From positions 62,001 through 126,000 of the forward strand of contig NZ_JADKRV010000004.1 of NCBI RefSeq assembly GCF_015351025.1: a DNA stretch of 64,000 nt. The letters are read 5' to 3'. The translations under genes were made by a program, and so were the position numbers. Of this stretch, positions 46,286 to 54,656 are shown piece by piece (the stretch's first letter is position 1; every line of letters begins with the position of its first letter). Under the pieces are notes generated by a model. The model saw only the letters and a program-made list of their open reading frames with translations. It was not told the origin of the DNA and did no database searches. Source of the DNA: Curtobacterium sp. VKM Ac-1376. Lineage in GTDB: Bacteria > Actinomycetota > Actinomycetes > Actinomycetales > Microbacteriaceae.

Positions 46286-46489
46286 ATGGCTGGCATCGAT
46301 GACATCAAGAACGCCGCTGAGAAGGCGGCAGGCAAGGTCAAGGAAGCCGCTGGCAACACGACCGGCAACGACCGGCTGAAGGCCGAAGGCCAGACCGACC
46401 AGGGCAAGGCCTCGGCGAAGCAGGGCGTCACCGACGTCAAGGACGCCGCGCACGGCGTCGCCGACAGCTTCAAGAACGACAAGCACTGA
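46286..46489 (+). CDS. CsbD-family stress protein
   Basis: A 67-residue protein rich in Lys, Ala, Gly and Asp. DIKNAAEKAAGKVKEAAGNTTGNDRLKAEGQTDQ is the CsbD signature (KGKxKEAxGxxTGDxxLxxxG). Members are small, hydrophilic and induced by general stress in Bacillus and others; no enzymatic role is known. ATG 46286 sits 5 nt after GGAAGGAG, which decides it over the in-frame GTG 46280. It is monocistronic with its own terminator. Confidence 0.9.
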   Translation: MAGIDDIKNAAEKAAGKVKEAAGNTTGNDRLKAEGQTDQGKASAKQGVTDVKDAAHGVADSFKNDKH

Positions 46490-46509
46490 GCCGGTTCGCG
46501 ACCGCGCTG

Positions 46510-46545
46510 CGAAGCCCCCGGATCCGATCGGATCCGGGGGCTTCG
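46510..46545 (+). terminator. Terminator after the CsbD gene
   Basis: A perfect 16-bp stem (CGAAGCCCCCGGATCC at 46510-46525 with 46530-46545) and a GATC loop, 20 nt past the stop. Confidence 0.88.
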
Positions 46546-46844
46546 TCGTGCTCGCGAGAGCCAGCTACGCTGCAGCCGGCCGCCCGCCTCAGCGGATTCG
46601 GTCTGCCTTGCTCGGCTGGTACTGCTCGTTGGCTCGCTGTGCACGAGACCGGAGTTGATCCGCCCTCACCTGGGTCGAACGTCGCGCCGGCGACGGCTGT
46701 GGAAGTTCGATGCCCCGAACAGCGACGTGACTGATGGACGATCTTCCGATGGCGCCGAGCCTCAGAGTCGGACAGGAGCAGAAAAAAGCGCCTGACCTAC
46801 GCTGTCTCGAAGACTCCAGCTGCCGACGGCTTTCATCGATGCAC
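46546..46844. other. Lower-GC intergenic region with a possible gene remnant
   Basis: About 300 nt of visibly lower GC than the surroundings. On the minus strand the frame ending at 46589 finishes RADQLRSRAQRANEQYQPSKADRIR-like, with partial third-position bias, which could be the relic C-terminus of a lost gene. The rest shows no coding bias. No RNA gene or promoter was recognised. Confidence 0.35.
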
Positions 46845-47387
46845 CTAGTGGAAGGCTCCGACCGAGGCGAGTCCGGCACGCAGGAGTGCGCCGCGACCGC
46901 CCTCCATGTCGTCGGCCACGCCGTCGGACGCGGCCTCCATCGGGGTCATCCAGGTGAGTTCGAGAGCGTCCTGCCGCGGCTCGCACGTGCCCGTGACGGG
47001 GACGACGTAGGCGAGCGAGATCGCGTGCTGCCGTTCGTCGGTGTACACCGAGGCGCCGGGCAGCGGGAAGTACTCGGCCACCGTGAACGGCGCGGGGCTC
47101 GTCGGCAGCTGCGGGAACGCCATCGGGCCGAGGTCCTTCTCGAGGTGCCGGAAGAGCGCGGTGCGGATGGACTCGCCGAACATCACACGGCCGGACACCA
47201 GGGTGCGGACGATCGAACCGCTCGGGGCCACGCGCAGGAGCACCCCGACCTCGGTCACGACGCCGAGGCCGTCCGTGCGGACGGGGATCGCCTCGACGTA
47301 GCAGATGGGGAGTCGACGACGCGCGTTGGCGAGTTCCTCGTCGGACAGCCAGCCGGAGTCAGGGTCGGGGGTTTGCAGCGAGGACAT
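46845..47387 (-). CDS. NUDIX-like DUF4916 protein
   Basis: A 180-residue protein. WLSDEELANARRRLPICYVEAIPVRTD is the usual opening of the DUF4916 branch of NUDIX-fold proteins. LLRVAPSGSIVRTLVSGRVMFGESIRTALFRHLEKDLG sits where the NUDIX box would be, but the REUXEE acid cluster is not intact, so hydrolase activity is doubtful. AISLAYVVPVTGTCEPRQDALELTWMTPMEA completes the fold. It is divergent from the carboxylesterase gene. Confidence 0.75.
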   Translation of the reverse strand: MSSLQTPDPDSGWLSDEELANARRRLPICYVEAIPVRTDGLGVVTEVGVLLRVAPSGSIVRTLVSGRVMFGESIRTALFRHLEKDLGPMAFPQLPTSPAPFTVAEYFPLPGASVYTDERQHAISLAYVVPVTGTCEPRQDALELTWMTPMEAASDGVADDMEGGRGALLRAGLASVGAFH

Positions 47388-47460
47388 GCACCGTGTCTAC
47401 CAGGGACGACGACGAGTTCGGCGGAAGGCGCGGGAGTTGGGGATGGTTAGCGTTGCGCAC

Positions 47461-48189
47461 ATGATCGATGCAGACCAGGTGCAGTGGACCCGGAGCACCT
47501 CGGCCCGGACGGGCACACCACTGCTCGTCGCGATGCACGGCGTGGGGTCGAACGAGCAGGACCTGCTCGGGTTGGCGCCCGCGCTGCCGCCGGCATGGAC
47601 GGTCGCGTCGCTGCGGGCACCGATGCCGTGGGGGCCCGGGTACAGCTGGTACCCACTCGGCACGCCCGGCTCCCCCGCCCTCGAGCAGGTCGACGCTGCC
47701 GTCGCCGGAGTGCTCGACTGGATCGACTCGGTCGCTGCCGACCACCCGACGATCGGGCTGCTCGGGTTCTCGCAGGGCGGCTCGATGGCCCTCCAGCTGC
47801 TCCGAGCACGGCCGGCGGGATTCGCGTTCGCGGTGTCGCTGTCCGGGTTCGTGGTGCCCGGGGTCACGGACTCGCGGGACGAGGCCGTGGCGGCGGTGCG
47901 GCCCCGGGTGTTCCTCGGGCACGGCGACCTCGACCCGGTGATCCCGGCCGAGGCCACCACACGGACGCAGGCGTGGGCGGCGGCGCACACCGACGTGACC
48001 GATCGCTCGTACGAGGGGCTGCCGCACGCGGTGTCGGCGGCGGAGCTCACCGACGTGGCAGCGTTCATCGCCGCGACGTCGGCGCGCGGAGCGCGCTTCG
48101 TGAGCACGAATGGCCGGGTCCGACGTGCGGACCCGACCATTGCGGCTCACGATGCGCGCGGGACGGACGGGAGGCGCGGTGCCAGCTGA
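47461..48189 (+). CDS. Phospholipase/carboxylesterase with repeat-derived C-terminus
   Basis: A 242-residue alpha/beta hydrolase of the phospholipase/carboxylesterase family. LLVAMHGVGSNEQDLLGLAPAL is the oxyanion region. The triad is S104 in LGFSQGGS, D156 or D158 in LGHGDLDPVIP, and H189 in GLPHAVS. The normal domain ends near AAFIAATSAR (about 209). The last 29 codons run through a 51-bp palindrome (48100-48150) and into a second one (48165-48206), and the TGA lies in that second loop. The tail therefore looks like acquired read-through into extragenic repeats. ATG 47461 is the best start. Confidence 0.85.
   Translation: MIDADQVQWTRSTSARTGTPLLVAMHGVGSNEQDLLGLAPALPPAWTVASLRAPMPWGPGYSWYPLGTPGSPALEQVDAAVAGVLDWIDSVAADHPTIGLLGFSQGGSMALQLLRARPAGFAFAVSLSGFVVPGVTDSRDEAVAAVRPRVFLGHGDLDPVIPAEATTRTQAWAAAHTDVTDRSYEGLPHAVSAAELTDVAAFIAATSARGARFVSTNGRVRRADPTIAAHDARGTDGRRGAS
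48100..48150. repeat. Imperfect 23-bp palindrome within the esterase 3' end
   Basis: Arms 48100-48122 and 48128-48150 (outer GTGAGC/GCTCAC, inner CGGGTCCG/CGGACCCG) pair at 19 of 23 positions around ACGTG. It is distinct from the GGACGGGAGGC family immediately downstream. Confidence 0.7.
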
Positions 48190-48206
48190 CACCGCGCCTC
48201 CCGTCC
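48165..48206. repeat. Perfect 17-bp palindrome, GGACGGGAGGC family (likely bidirectional terminator)
   Basis: GGACGGGAGGCGCGGTG (48165-48181) faces its exact complement at 48190-48206 with an 8-nt loop containing the esterase TGA. It lies between the convergent esterase and padR genes and would serve as a terminator for both. Confidence 0.82.
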
Positions 48207-48224
48207 GCCTCGGGGTTGCGGACG

Positions 48225-48881
48225 CTAGTCGGCGAGGATCTGGAGCAGGTCCTTGCGGAGCTGGTCGACCTTGGCCGTGGCGGCCTTGGCCTGCTCTTCG
48301 GTCGCGGTGCTGCGGTACATCTGCAGCACACCCATCGTCTTGCGGAGCGCCTCGAAGAACTCGCGCTGGGCGTCCGGGATGCCCGGCGCCCCGTCGAGGG
48401 CCGCGGCGATCTCGTCGGCCTTCGCCTCGGTTTCGGCCTTGCCGGCGTCGGTGAGCTCGAAGAGGGTCTTGCGGCCGTCGCCCGAGGAGACCACGAGGTC
48501 TTCGTCGACGAGCTGCTGGAGCGTCGGGTAGACCGAGCCGGGGCTCGGCTTCCAGGCGCCGCCGGTGCGCTCGGCGATGGTCTTGATCACGGCGTAGCCG
48601 TTCTGCGGGCCCTCGGCCAGCAGGCCGAGGATCGCGAGGCGGACGTCGCCGCGGCGGCGACGTTCACGGCCGAAGCCGGGTCCGCCGAAGCCCCCGAAGC
48701 CGGGACCGAAGCCCATGCCCGGCCCGAAGCCCGGGCCGAAGCCACGGCCGCCTCGACCGCCGTGCTCGTGGTCACCGCGGTCGCGACCGGGGAAGCCGGC
48801 GCCGTGGTGCTGCCGCGCGCCGCCGAAACGGGGGCCGCGCGGGTGGTGGTTGCTGTCGTTGTCGTCGTGCATGGGGCGCAT
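48225..48881 (-). CDS. PadR-family transcriptional regulator with Gly/Phe/His-rich head
   Basis: A 218-residue regulator. Residues 1-71 are low complexity: His/Asp/Arg-rich to 40, then a GFGPGFGPGMGFGP-type Gly/Phe/Pro run to 71. The PadR winged helix starts near 78 (VRLAILGLLAEGPQNGYAVIK) and includes GGAWKPSPGSVYPTLQQLVDEDLV. A C-terminal dimerisation helix follows. GGAAGG lies 7 nt before ATG 48881. A palindrome sits within its own promoter, suggesting autoregulation. No transporter partner is adjacent. Confidence 0.9.
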   Translation of the reverse strand: MRPMHDDNDSNHHPRGPRFGGARQHHGAGFPGRDRGDHEHGGRGGRGFGPGFGPGMGFGPGFGGFGGPGFGRERRRRGDVRLAILGLLAEGPQNGYAVIKTIAERTGGAWKPSPGSVYPTLQQLVDEDLVVSSGDGRKTLFELTDAGKAETEAKADEIAAALDGAPGIPDAQREFFEALRKTMGVLQMYRSTATEEQAKAATAKVDQLRKDLLQILAD

Positions 48882-48943
48882 GATGCGTCCTTCCTTGTCG
48901 CTGAGTCGGCTCGCGATCGGTCTGACAGTGATCGTCTTCGTCG

Positions 48944-48988
48944 TATCGCAATGTGTTTACGATAGATCGGTAACTATCGCTTTGTCAA
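48944..48988 (-). promoter_or_regulatory. padR promoter and operator
   Basis: On the minus strand TTGACA (48988-48983) precedes TATCGT (48964-48959) by 18 nt. Between and over the -10 lies CGATAG-N8-CTATCG (48960-48979), and a further TATCG half site is at 48944-48948. A perfect -35 overlapped by a palindrome is the classic layout for autorepression. Confidence 0.65.
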
Positions 48989-49043
48989 GCGGTGCTCGGC
49001 GCTCGGTCGGCTGTCGGTGGCGGCGGGCAGGATGGGACGGACC

Positions 49044-52000
49044 ATGACGGACGTCTTCGAGCGCTTCTCCCCCGCCACCACCGAGTGGTTCCGCGGCGCC
49101 TTCGAGGCACCGACGCCCGCACAGGCCGGCGCGTGGGACGCGATCTCCACCGGGCAGCACGCGCTCGTCATCGCGCCGACCGGTTCCGGCAAGACCCTGG
49201 CCTCGTTCCTGTGGTCGATCGACCGGCTCATCAGCGCGACGGACCGCCCCCCTGTGAAGCAGCGCACGCGCGTGCTCTACGTCTCGCCGCTCAAGGCCCT
49301 CGGCGTCGACGTCGAACGCAACCTCCGCAGCCCCCTCGTCGGCATCACGCAGACCGCCCGCCGGCTCGGCACCAAACCGCCGGACGTCACGGTCGGGGTG
49401 CGCAGCGGTGACACCCCGTCGTCCGACCGGCAGAAGCTCCTGCGCCAGCCGCCGGACATCCTCATCACCACGCCCGAGTCGCTCTACCTGATGCTCACCT
49501 CGCAGGCACGCGAGACCCTGGTCAACGTCGACACCGTCATCGTGGACGAGGTGCACGCCGTCGCCTCGACCAAGCGCGGAGCGCACCTCGCCGTGTCGCT
49601 CGAGCGCCTCGACGACCTGCTCGACAAGCCCGTGCAGCGCATCGGGTTGTCCGCCACCGTGCGCCCGCCGGAAGAGGTCGCGCGGTTCCTCGGGGGTCGC
49701 GCGCCGGTGACGATCATCGCGCCGCCCGCGCAGAAGACCTTCGACCTGCGGGTCGTCGTGCCCGTCGACGACATGACGGAGCTCGGGGCACCCCCGGTCG
49801 GCGCGGACCCGTCCGAGTCGCCGACGAACGGGTCGATCTGGCCGCACGTCGAAGAGCGGGTGGTCGATCTGATCGAGGAGCACCGGTCGACGATCGTGTT
49901 CGCGAACTCACGGCGGTTGGCCGAGCGGCTGACCGCACGGCTCAACGAGATCCACGAAGAGCGCGTGCTCGCGGCGGCGGCACCTGCCGTGGCCGCCGAC
50001 GCGCTGGTGCCGGCGGGTGTCTCACCGGCCGACGACGGCCTTCCGGCGGCGCGGGGTCGCCCGCAGTCGCCCGCGCGGACCTCGGCGCACGCAGTCGCTC
50101 CGCAGGGCACGAAGCGTCCGCCTGCGCAGATGATCGGCGGGTCCGGGCAGACGGGCGGTGGCGGCTCGGATGCGTCCGTCCCCGTGCTCGCCCGCGCGCA
50201 CCACGGCTCGGTGTCGAAGGACCAGCGCGCGATCATCGAGGACGACCTGAAGTCCGGCCGACTGCGGTGCGTGGTCGCAACCAGCTCGCTCGAGCTCGGG
50301 ATCGACATGGGCGAGGTCGACCTCGTCGTCCAGGTCGAGGCGCCGCCCTCGGTCGCGAGCGGCCTGCAGCGCGTCGGCCGTGCCGGGCACCAGGTGGGCG
50401 AGATCTCCCGCGGGGTGCTGTTCCCGAAGCACCGCGCCGACCTCGTCAACAGCGCGGTGACGGTGGAGCGGATGGTCACGGGGCAGATCGAGTCGATCTC
50501 GGTGCCGGCGAACCCCCTCGACGTCCTGGCACAGCACACCGTCGCGGCCGGGGCGATCGACACCGTCGACGTCGAGCACTGGTTCGACCTGGTCCGACGC
50601 AGCGCCCCGTTCAGCGGCCTGCCCCGCTCGGCGTTCGACGCCACGCTCGACCTGGTGACCGGGCGGTACCCGAGCGACGAGTTCGCCGAACTCCGCCCGC
50701 GGTTGGTCTGGGACCGCGTGCACGGCACCCTGACCGGACGCCCCGGGGCCCAGCGCCTCGCGGTGACGAGCGGTGGCACGATCCCGGACCGCGGCATGTT
50801 CGGCGTGTTCATGGTGGGCGAGAAGGCGTCCCGGGTCGGCGAGCTCGACGAGGAGATGGTCTACGAGTCGCGCGTCGGCGACGTGTTCGCCCTCGGCGCC
50901 ACGAGCTGGCGGATCGAGGAGATCACCCACGACCGGGTCATCGTCAGTCCGGCGTTCGGCCAGCCCGGCCGTGTGCCGTTCTGGAAAGGCGACGGCATCG
51001 GCCGTCCGGCCGAGCTCGGTCGGGCCACGGGTGCCTTCGTGCGCGAGGTCGAGGGCGCCTCGGACGACGACGCCCGCGCCCGGGTCGCCGCCGGCGGCCT
51101 CGACGAGCGCGCCGTCACGAACCTGCTGACCTTCCTGCGCGACCAGCGCGCGGCCACCGGTCACGTACCGAACGACACCACGCTCGTGGTCGAGCGCTTC
51201 CGCGACGAACTCGGCGACTGGCGGCTCATCCTGCACTCGCCGTACGGCATGCAGGTGCACGCGCCGTGGGCCCTGGCGGTCGCGGCACGTCTGCGCGAAC
51301 GGCACGGCATCGACGGTGACGCGATGGCCGCCGACGACGGCATCGTGGTGCGCATCCCCGAGACCGACGCCGAACCGCCGGGTGCCGACCTGTTCGTGTT
51401 CGAGCGCGACGATCTCGAGGCGCTCGTCACCGACGAGGTCGGCGGGTCGGCCCTGTTCGCCGCGCGGTTCCGGGAGTGTGCGGCACGCGCCCTGCTGCTG
51501 CCTCGGCGGAACCCCGGCCAGCGGTCCCCCCTGTGGCAGCAGCGCCAGCGGGCCTCGCAGTTGCTCGAGGTGGCCCGGAAGTACCCGTCCTTCCCGATCG
51601 TGCTCGAGACCGTGCGCGAGGTGCTCCAGGACGTCTACGACGTGCCCGCCCTGCTCGCGATCGCCGACGAGATCGCCGGACGCCGCATCCGCCTGGTCGA
51701 GACCGAGACCGAGACGCCGTCACCCTTCGCCCGTTCCATCCTGTTCGGGTACGTCGCCGCGTTCATGTACGAGGGCGACTCGCCGCTCGCCGAGCGTCGG
51801 GCAGCGGCGCTCTCGCTCGACTCGACGCTGCTCGGCGAGCTACTCGGTCGGGCCGAACTGCGGGAACTGCTCGACCCGGCGGTCATCGCCTCGGTCGAAC
51901 AGGACCTGCAGCGACTGTCGCCGGACCGCCGCGCCCGCGACGCCGAGGGACTCGTCGACGTGCTGCGGCTCGTCGGCGCCCTGGGCCTGGACGAGGCCGT

Positions 52001-53813
52001 CGACCGGAGCTGGCTCGCAGGGTCCCCGGACCGCGGGGCGGCCGACACCGAGGTCCAGGGGATCCTCACCGCGCTCGAGCGAGACCGCCGCGTGCTGTCC
52101 TTCTCGCACGCCGGGGCCACCCGCTGGGCCGTCATCGAGGACGCCTCGCGCCTGCGTGACGCGCTCGGGGTCCCGCTGCCGATCGGTGTGCCCACCGCGT
52201 TCATCGAACCCGTCGCCGACCCGCTCGGTGACCTGGTCGGCCGGTACGCCCGCTCGCACGGGCCGTTCTCGGCGCAGGAGGCCGCCAGCCGTCTGGGCCT
52301 CGGGATCGCCGTGGTGCAGGACACCCTGCGTCGGCTCGTCGCCGACCGCCGTGTCGTGGAGGGCGAGTTCCGCCCGGACCGCCAGGGCGCCGAGTGGTGC
52401 GACGCCGAGGTCCTGCGCCGGATCCGCACCAAGTCCCTCGCAGCCCTGCGGCACGAGGTCGAACCGGTCTCACCGGACACCCTCGCCCGGTTCCTGCCGG
52501 CGTGGCAGCACGTGCAGACCCCCGGCACTCGCGGTGGGCTGCGCGGCGTCGACGGGGTCCTGCAGGTGATCGACCAGCTCGCCGGGGTCGCCCTGCCCGC
52601 GAGCGCGTGGGAGACCCTGGTGCTGCCGTCACGCGTCACCGACTACTCCACGAGCATGCTCGACGAGCTCACCGCCACGGGTGAGGTCCTGTGGTCCGGC
52701 GGGGGCACCCTGCCCGGCAACGACGGGTGGGTGCGCCTGCACTTGGCGGACACGGCCGCGACCACGCTCGCCGAGCCCTCCGGCGACGAGACCACCGAGC
52801 TGCAACGCGACGTGCTCGGTGCCTTGGCCGGTGGTGGTGCGTACTTCTTCCGCCAGCTCGGGCAGGCCGTCGGCAGCACCGAGGACCAGGCCCTGACGAC
52901 GGCGCTGTGGGATCTCGTCTGGGCCGGGCAGATCACGAACGACACGTTCGCTCCGCTGCGCGCGATGCTCGGCGGCAAGGCGAAGAGCAGCAGCGCTCCG
53001 CGAGCCCGCGCCTACCGCGGGCGCCGACGTCCGACGATGCCGACGCAGTCCGGTCCGCCGTCCGTCGGTGGTCGCTGGTCTCTGCTCCCCCTGGCCGAAT
53101 CCGACTCGACCCTGCGGGCTGCCGCGACCGCCGAACAGCTGCTCGAGCGCTACGGGGTCGTCACCCGCGGTGCCGTGCAGGTCGAGGGGGTCCGGGGTGG
53201 GTTCGCGGGCGTCTACCGGGTGCTCTCGCGGTTCGAGGAGTCCGGCCGTGCCCGTCGCGGGTACTTCGTCGAGGGGCTCGGCGCCGCGCAGTTCGCCACC
53301 GGCCCGACGGTGGACCGGCTCCGGACCTACGCCCGCGACCTCGGTGAGGACGAGCGCGCCGAGCCGGACCGGAATCGCGAGGCCCTGACGCTCGCCGCGA
53401 CCGACCCGGCGAACCCGTTCGGGGCGTCGCTGCCCTGGCCGACCGGGGACGCCGGTGCCGCCCCGGCGATCGATGCGGACGGGGCCGACGACGCCACCGG
53501 GAGCGGCCCGGAGAGCCCGAAGACCACGCGCGGGCACCGACCCGGGCGGAAGGCCGGGGCGCTCGTCACGACCGTCGACGGCAAGCTCACCGTGTACGTC
53601 GAGCGCGGCGGCAAGTCGGTGCTGACCTTCACCGACGATCCCGCGGACCTCGCCGCGGCCGCCGCGTCGATCGCCGGCATCGTCCGGACCGGGCTGCGGA
53701 AGCTGTCGGTCGAGCGCGTCGACGGCGACTTCGTGCTCGAGACACCGCTCGGCGGCGCACTCCGCGAGGCGGGGTTCACGGCGACCCCGCAGGGACTGCG
53801 GCTCCGTGTGTGA
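49044..53813 (+). CDS. lhr: Lhr-family ATP-dependent helicase
   Basis: A 1589-residue superfamily 2 helicase. Residues 1-30 hold the Q-motif region (FSPATTEWFRGAFEAPTPAQ). Walker A is APTGSGKT near 44-51, Ia is VSPLKALGVD, motif II is VDEVHAV, and motif III is GLSATVR. RecA domain 2 has HHGSVSKDQR, VVATSSLELGIDMG and QRVGRAGHQVG. Winged-helix and Lhr-core domains and the long actinobacterial C-terminal domain follow. Relatives are 3'-to-5' translocating DNA/RNA helicases induced by DNA damage in mycobacteria. A Pro/Ala/Gly-rich insert lies near 310-380. ATG 49044 matches the family start. nei2 follows 50 nt downstream, a pairing seen in other actinobacteria. Confidence 0.95.
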   Translation: MTDVFERFSPATTEWFRGAFEAPTPAQAGAWDAISTGQHALVIAPTGSGKTLASFLWSIDRLISATDRPPVKQRTRVLYVSPLKALGVDVERNLRSPLVGITQTARRLGTKPPDVTVGVRSGDTPSSDRQKLLRQPPDILITTPESLYLMLTSQARETLVNVDTVIVDEVHAVASTKRGAHLAVSLERLDDLLDKPVQRIGLSATVRPPEEVARFLGGRAPVTIIAPPAQKTFDLRVVVPVDDMTELGAPPVGADPSESPTNGSIWPHVEERVVDLIEEHRSTIVFANSRRLAERLTARLNEIHEERVLAAAAPAVAADALVPAGVSPADDGLPAARGRPQSPARTSAHAVAPQGTKRPPAQMIGGSGQTGGGGSDASVPVLARAHHGSVSKDQRAIIEDDLKSGRLRCVVATSSLELGIDMGEVDLVVQVEAPPSVASGLQRVGRAGHQVGEISRGVLFPKHRADLVNSAVTVERMVTGQIESISVPANPLDVLAQHTVAAGAIDTVDVEHWFDLVRRSAPFSGLPRSAFDATLDLVTGRYPSDEFAELRPRLVWDRVHGTLTGRPGAQRLAVTSGGTIPDRGMFGVFMVGEKASRVGELDEEMVYESRVGDVFALGATSWRIEEITHDRVIVSPAFGQPGRVPFWKGDGIGRPAELGRATGAFVREVEGASDDDARARVAAGGLDERAVTNLLTFLRDQRAATGHVPNDTTLVVERFRDELGDWRLILHSPYGMQVHAPWALAVAARLRERHGIDGDAMAADDGIVVRIPETDAEPPGADLFVFERDDLEALVTDEVGGSALFAARFRECAARALLLPRRNPGQRSPLWQQRQRASQLLEVARKYPSFPIVLETVREVLQDVYDVPALLAIADEIAGRRIRLVETETETPSPFARSILFGYVAAFMYEGDSPLAERRAAALSLDSTLLGELLGRAELRELLDPAVIASVEQDLQRLSPDRRARDAEGLVDVLRLVGALGLDEAVDRSWLAGSPDRGAADTEVQGILTALERDRRVLSFSHAGATRWAVIEDASRLRDALGVPLPIGVPTAFIEPVADPLGDLVGRYARSHGPFSAQEAASRLGLGIAVVQDTLRRLVADRRVVEGEFRPDRQGAEWCDAEVLRRIRTKSLAALRHEVEPVSPDTLARFLPAWQHVQTPGTRGGLRGVDGVLQVIDQLAGVALPASAWETLVLPSRVTDYSTSMLDELTATGEVLWSGGGTLPGNDGWVRLHLADTAATTLAEPSGDETTELQRDVLGALAGGGAYFFRQLGQAVGSTEDQALTTALWDLVWAGQITNDTFAPLRAMLGGKAKSSSAPRARAYRGRRRPTMPTQSGPPSVGGRWSLLPLAESDSTLRAAATAEQLLERYGVVTRGAVQVEGVRGGFAGVYRVLSRFEESGRARRGYFVEGLGAAQFATGPTVDRLRTYARDLGEDERAEPDRNREALTLAATDPANPFGASLPWPTGDAGAAPAIDADGADDATGSGPESPKTTRGHRPGRKAGALVTTVDGKLTVYVERGGKSVLTFTDDPADLAAAAASIAGIVRTGLRKLSVERVDGDFVLETPLGGALREAGFTATPQGLRLRV

Positions 53814-53863
53814 GGCGAGCCGCGCCTCCCGGCTGGTCCGCGCGCACGCACCGGCGGTGACCC

Positions 53864-54643
53864 GTGCCTGAAGGCGACACCGTGTACCGGGCTGCCCGCC
53901 GCCTGCACACCGCGCTGGCGGGGAAGGTCCTGACGAGGAGCGACTTCCGGGTGCCCGCCTTCGCGACCCTCGACCTGGTCGGCCGCACCGTGGACGAGGT
54001 GGTCCCGCGCGGCAAGCACCTACTGCACCGGATCGGGGACCTGACCGTGCACTCGCACCTCAAGATGGAGGGTCGGTGGGACGTCTGTGCGCCCGGCGAC
54101 CGCTGGCGACGGCCGGCGCACCAGGCACGGGCGATCCTGGACGCCGAGGGGGTCTCGACCGTCGGCTTCGCGCTCGGGGTGCTCGAGGTCGTCCCCCGCG
54201 ACCGGGAGTCCGAGGTCGTCGGACACCTGGGGCCCGACCTGCTCGGCCCCGACTGGGACGCCGACCTCGCGCTCGCCAACCTGATGCAGGACCCTGAGCG
54301 TCCGGTCGGGCTGGCGCTGCTCGACCAGCGGGTGCTCGCCGGGCTCGGCAACGTGTACCGGAACGAACTCTGCTTCCTGCGCGGCGTACTGCCGACGCGT
54401 CCGGTGGGACAGGTCCCCGACCCGGCGCGGACGATCACGCTCGCCAGCCGACTGATCCTGGCGAACCGCGACCGCAGTGCCCGGGTGACCACCGGCGTCG
54501 ACCGCCCGGGCCGGCGGTTCTGGGTCTACGGCCGCGCTGGCAAGCCGTGTCTGCGGTGCGGGACCCCGATCCGACACGGCGAACTCGGCGACTCCGAGCT
54601 CACCCTGCGCGACACCTACTGGTGTCCGCGCTGTCAGACCTAG
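53864..54643 (+). CDS. nei2: Endonuclease VIII-like DNA glycosylase (Nei2 type)
   Basis: A 259-residue Fpg/Nei glycosylase/AP lyase. The N-terminus PEGDTVYRAA gives catalytic Pro2 and Glu3. VPRGKHLLHRI carries the conserved lysine region, the helix-two-turn-helix is LLDQRVLAGLGNVYRNELCF, and the C-terminal zinc finger is CLRC...CPRC (C229, C232, C254, C257) with Arg249 in its tip. It removes oxidised pyrimidines from DNA. GTG 53864 is fixed by the PEGD motif. Its place after lhr suggests a shared repair role. Confidence 0.93.
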   Translation: MPEGDTVYRAARRLHTALAGKVLTRSDFRVPAFATLDLVGRTVDEVVPRGKHLLHRIGDLTVHSHLKMEGRWDVCAPGDRWRRPAHQARAILDAEGVSTVGFALGVLEVVPRDRESEVVGHLGPDLLGPDWDADLALANLMQDPERPVGLALLDQRVLAGLGNVYRNELCFLRGVLPTRPVGQVPDPARTITLASRLILANRDRSARVTTGVDRPGRRFWVYGRAGKPCLRCGTPIRHGELGDSELTLRDTYWCPRCQT

Positions 54644-54656
54644 CCGGAGACCTCCC

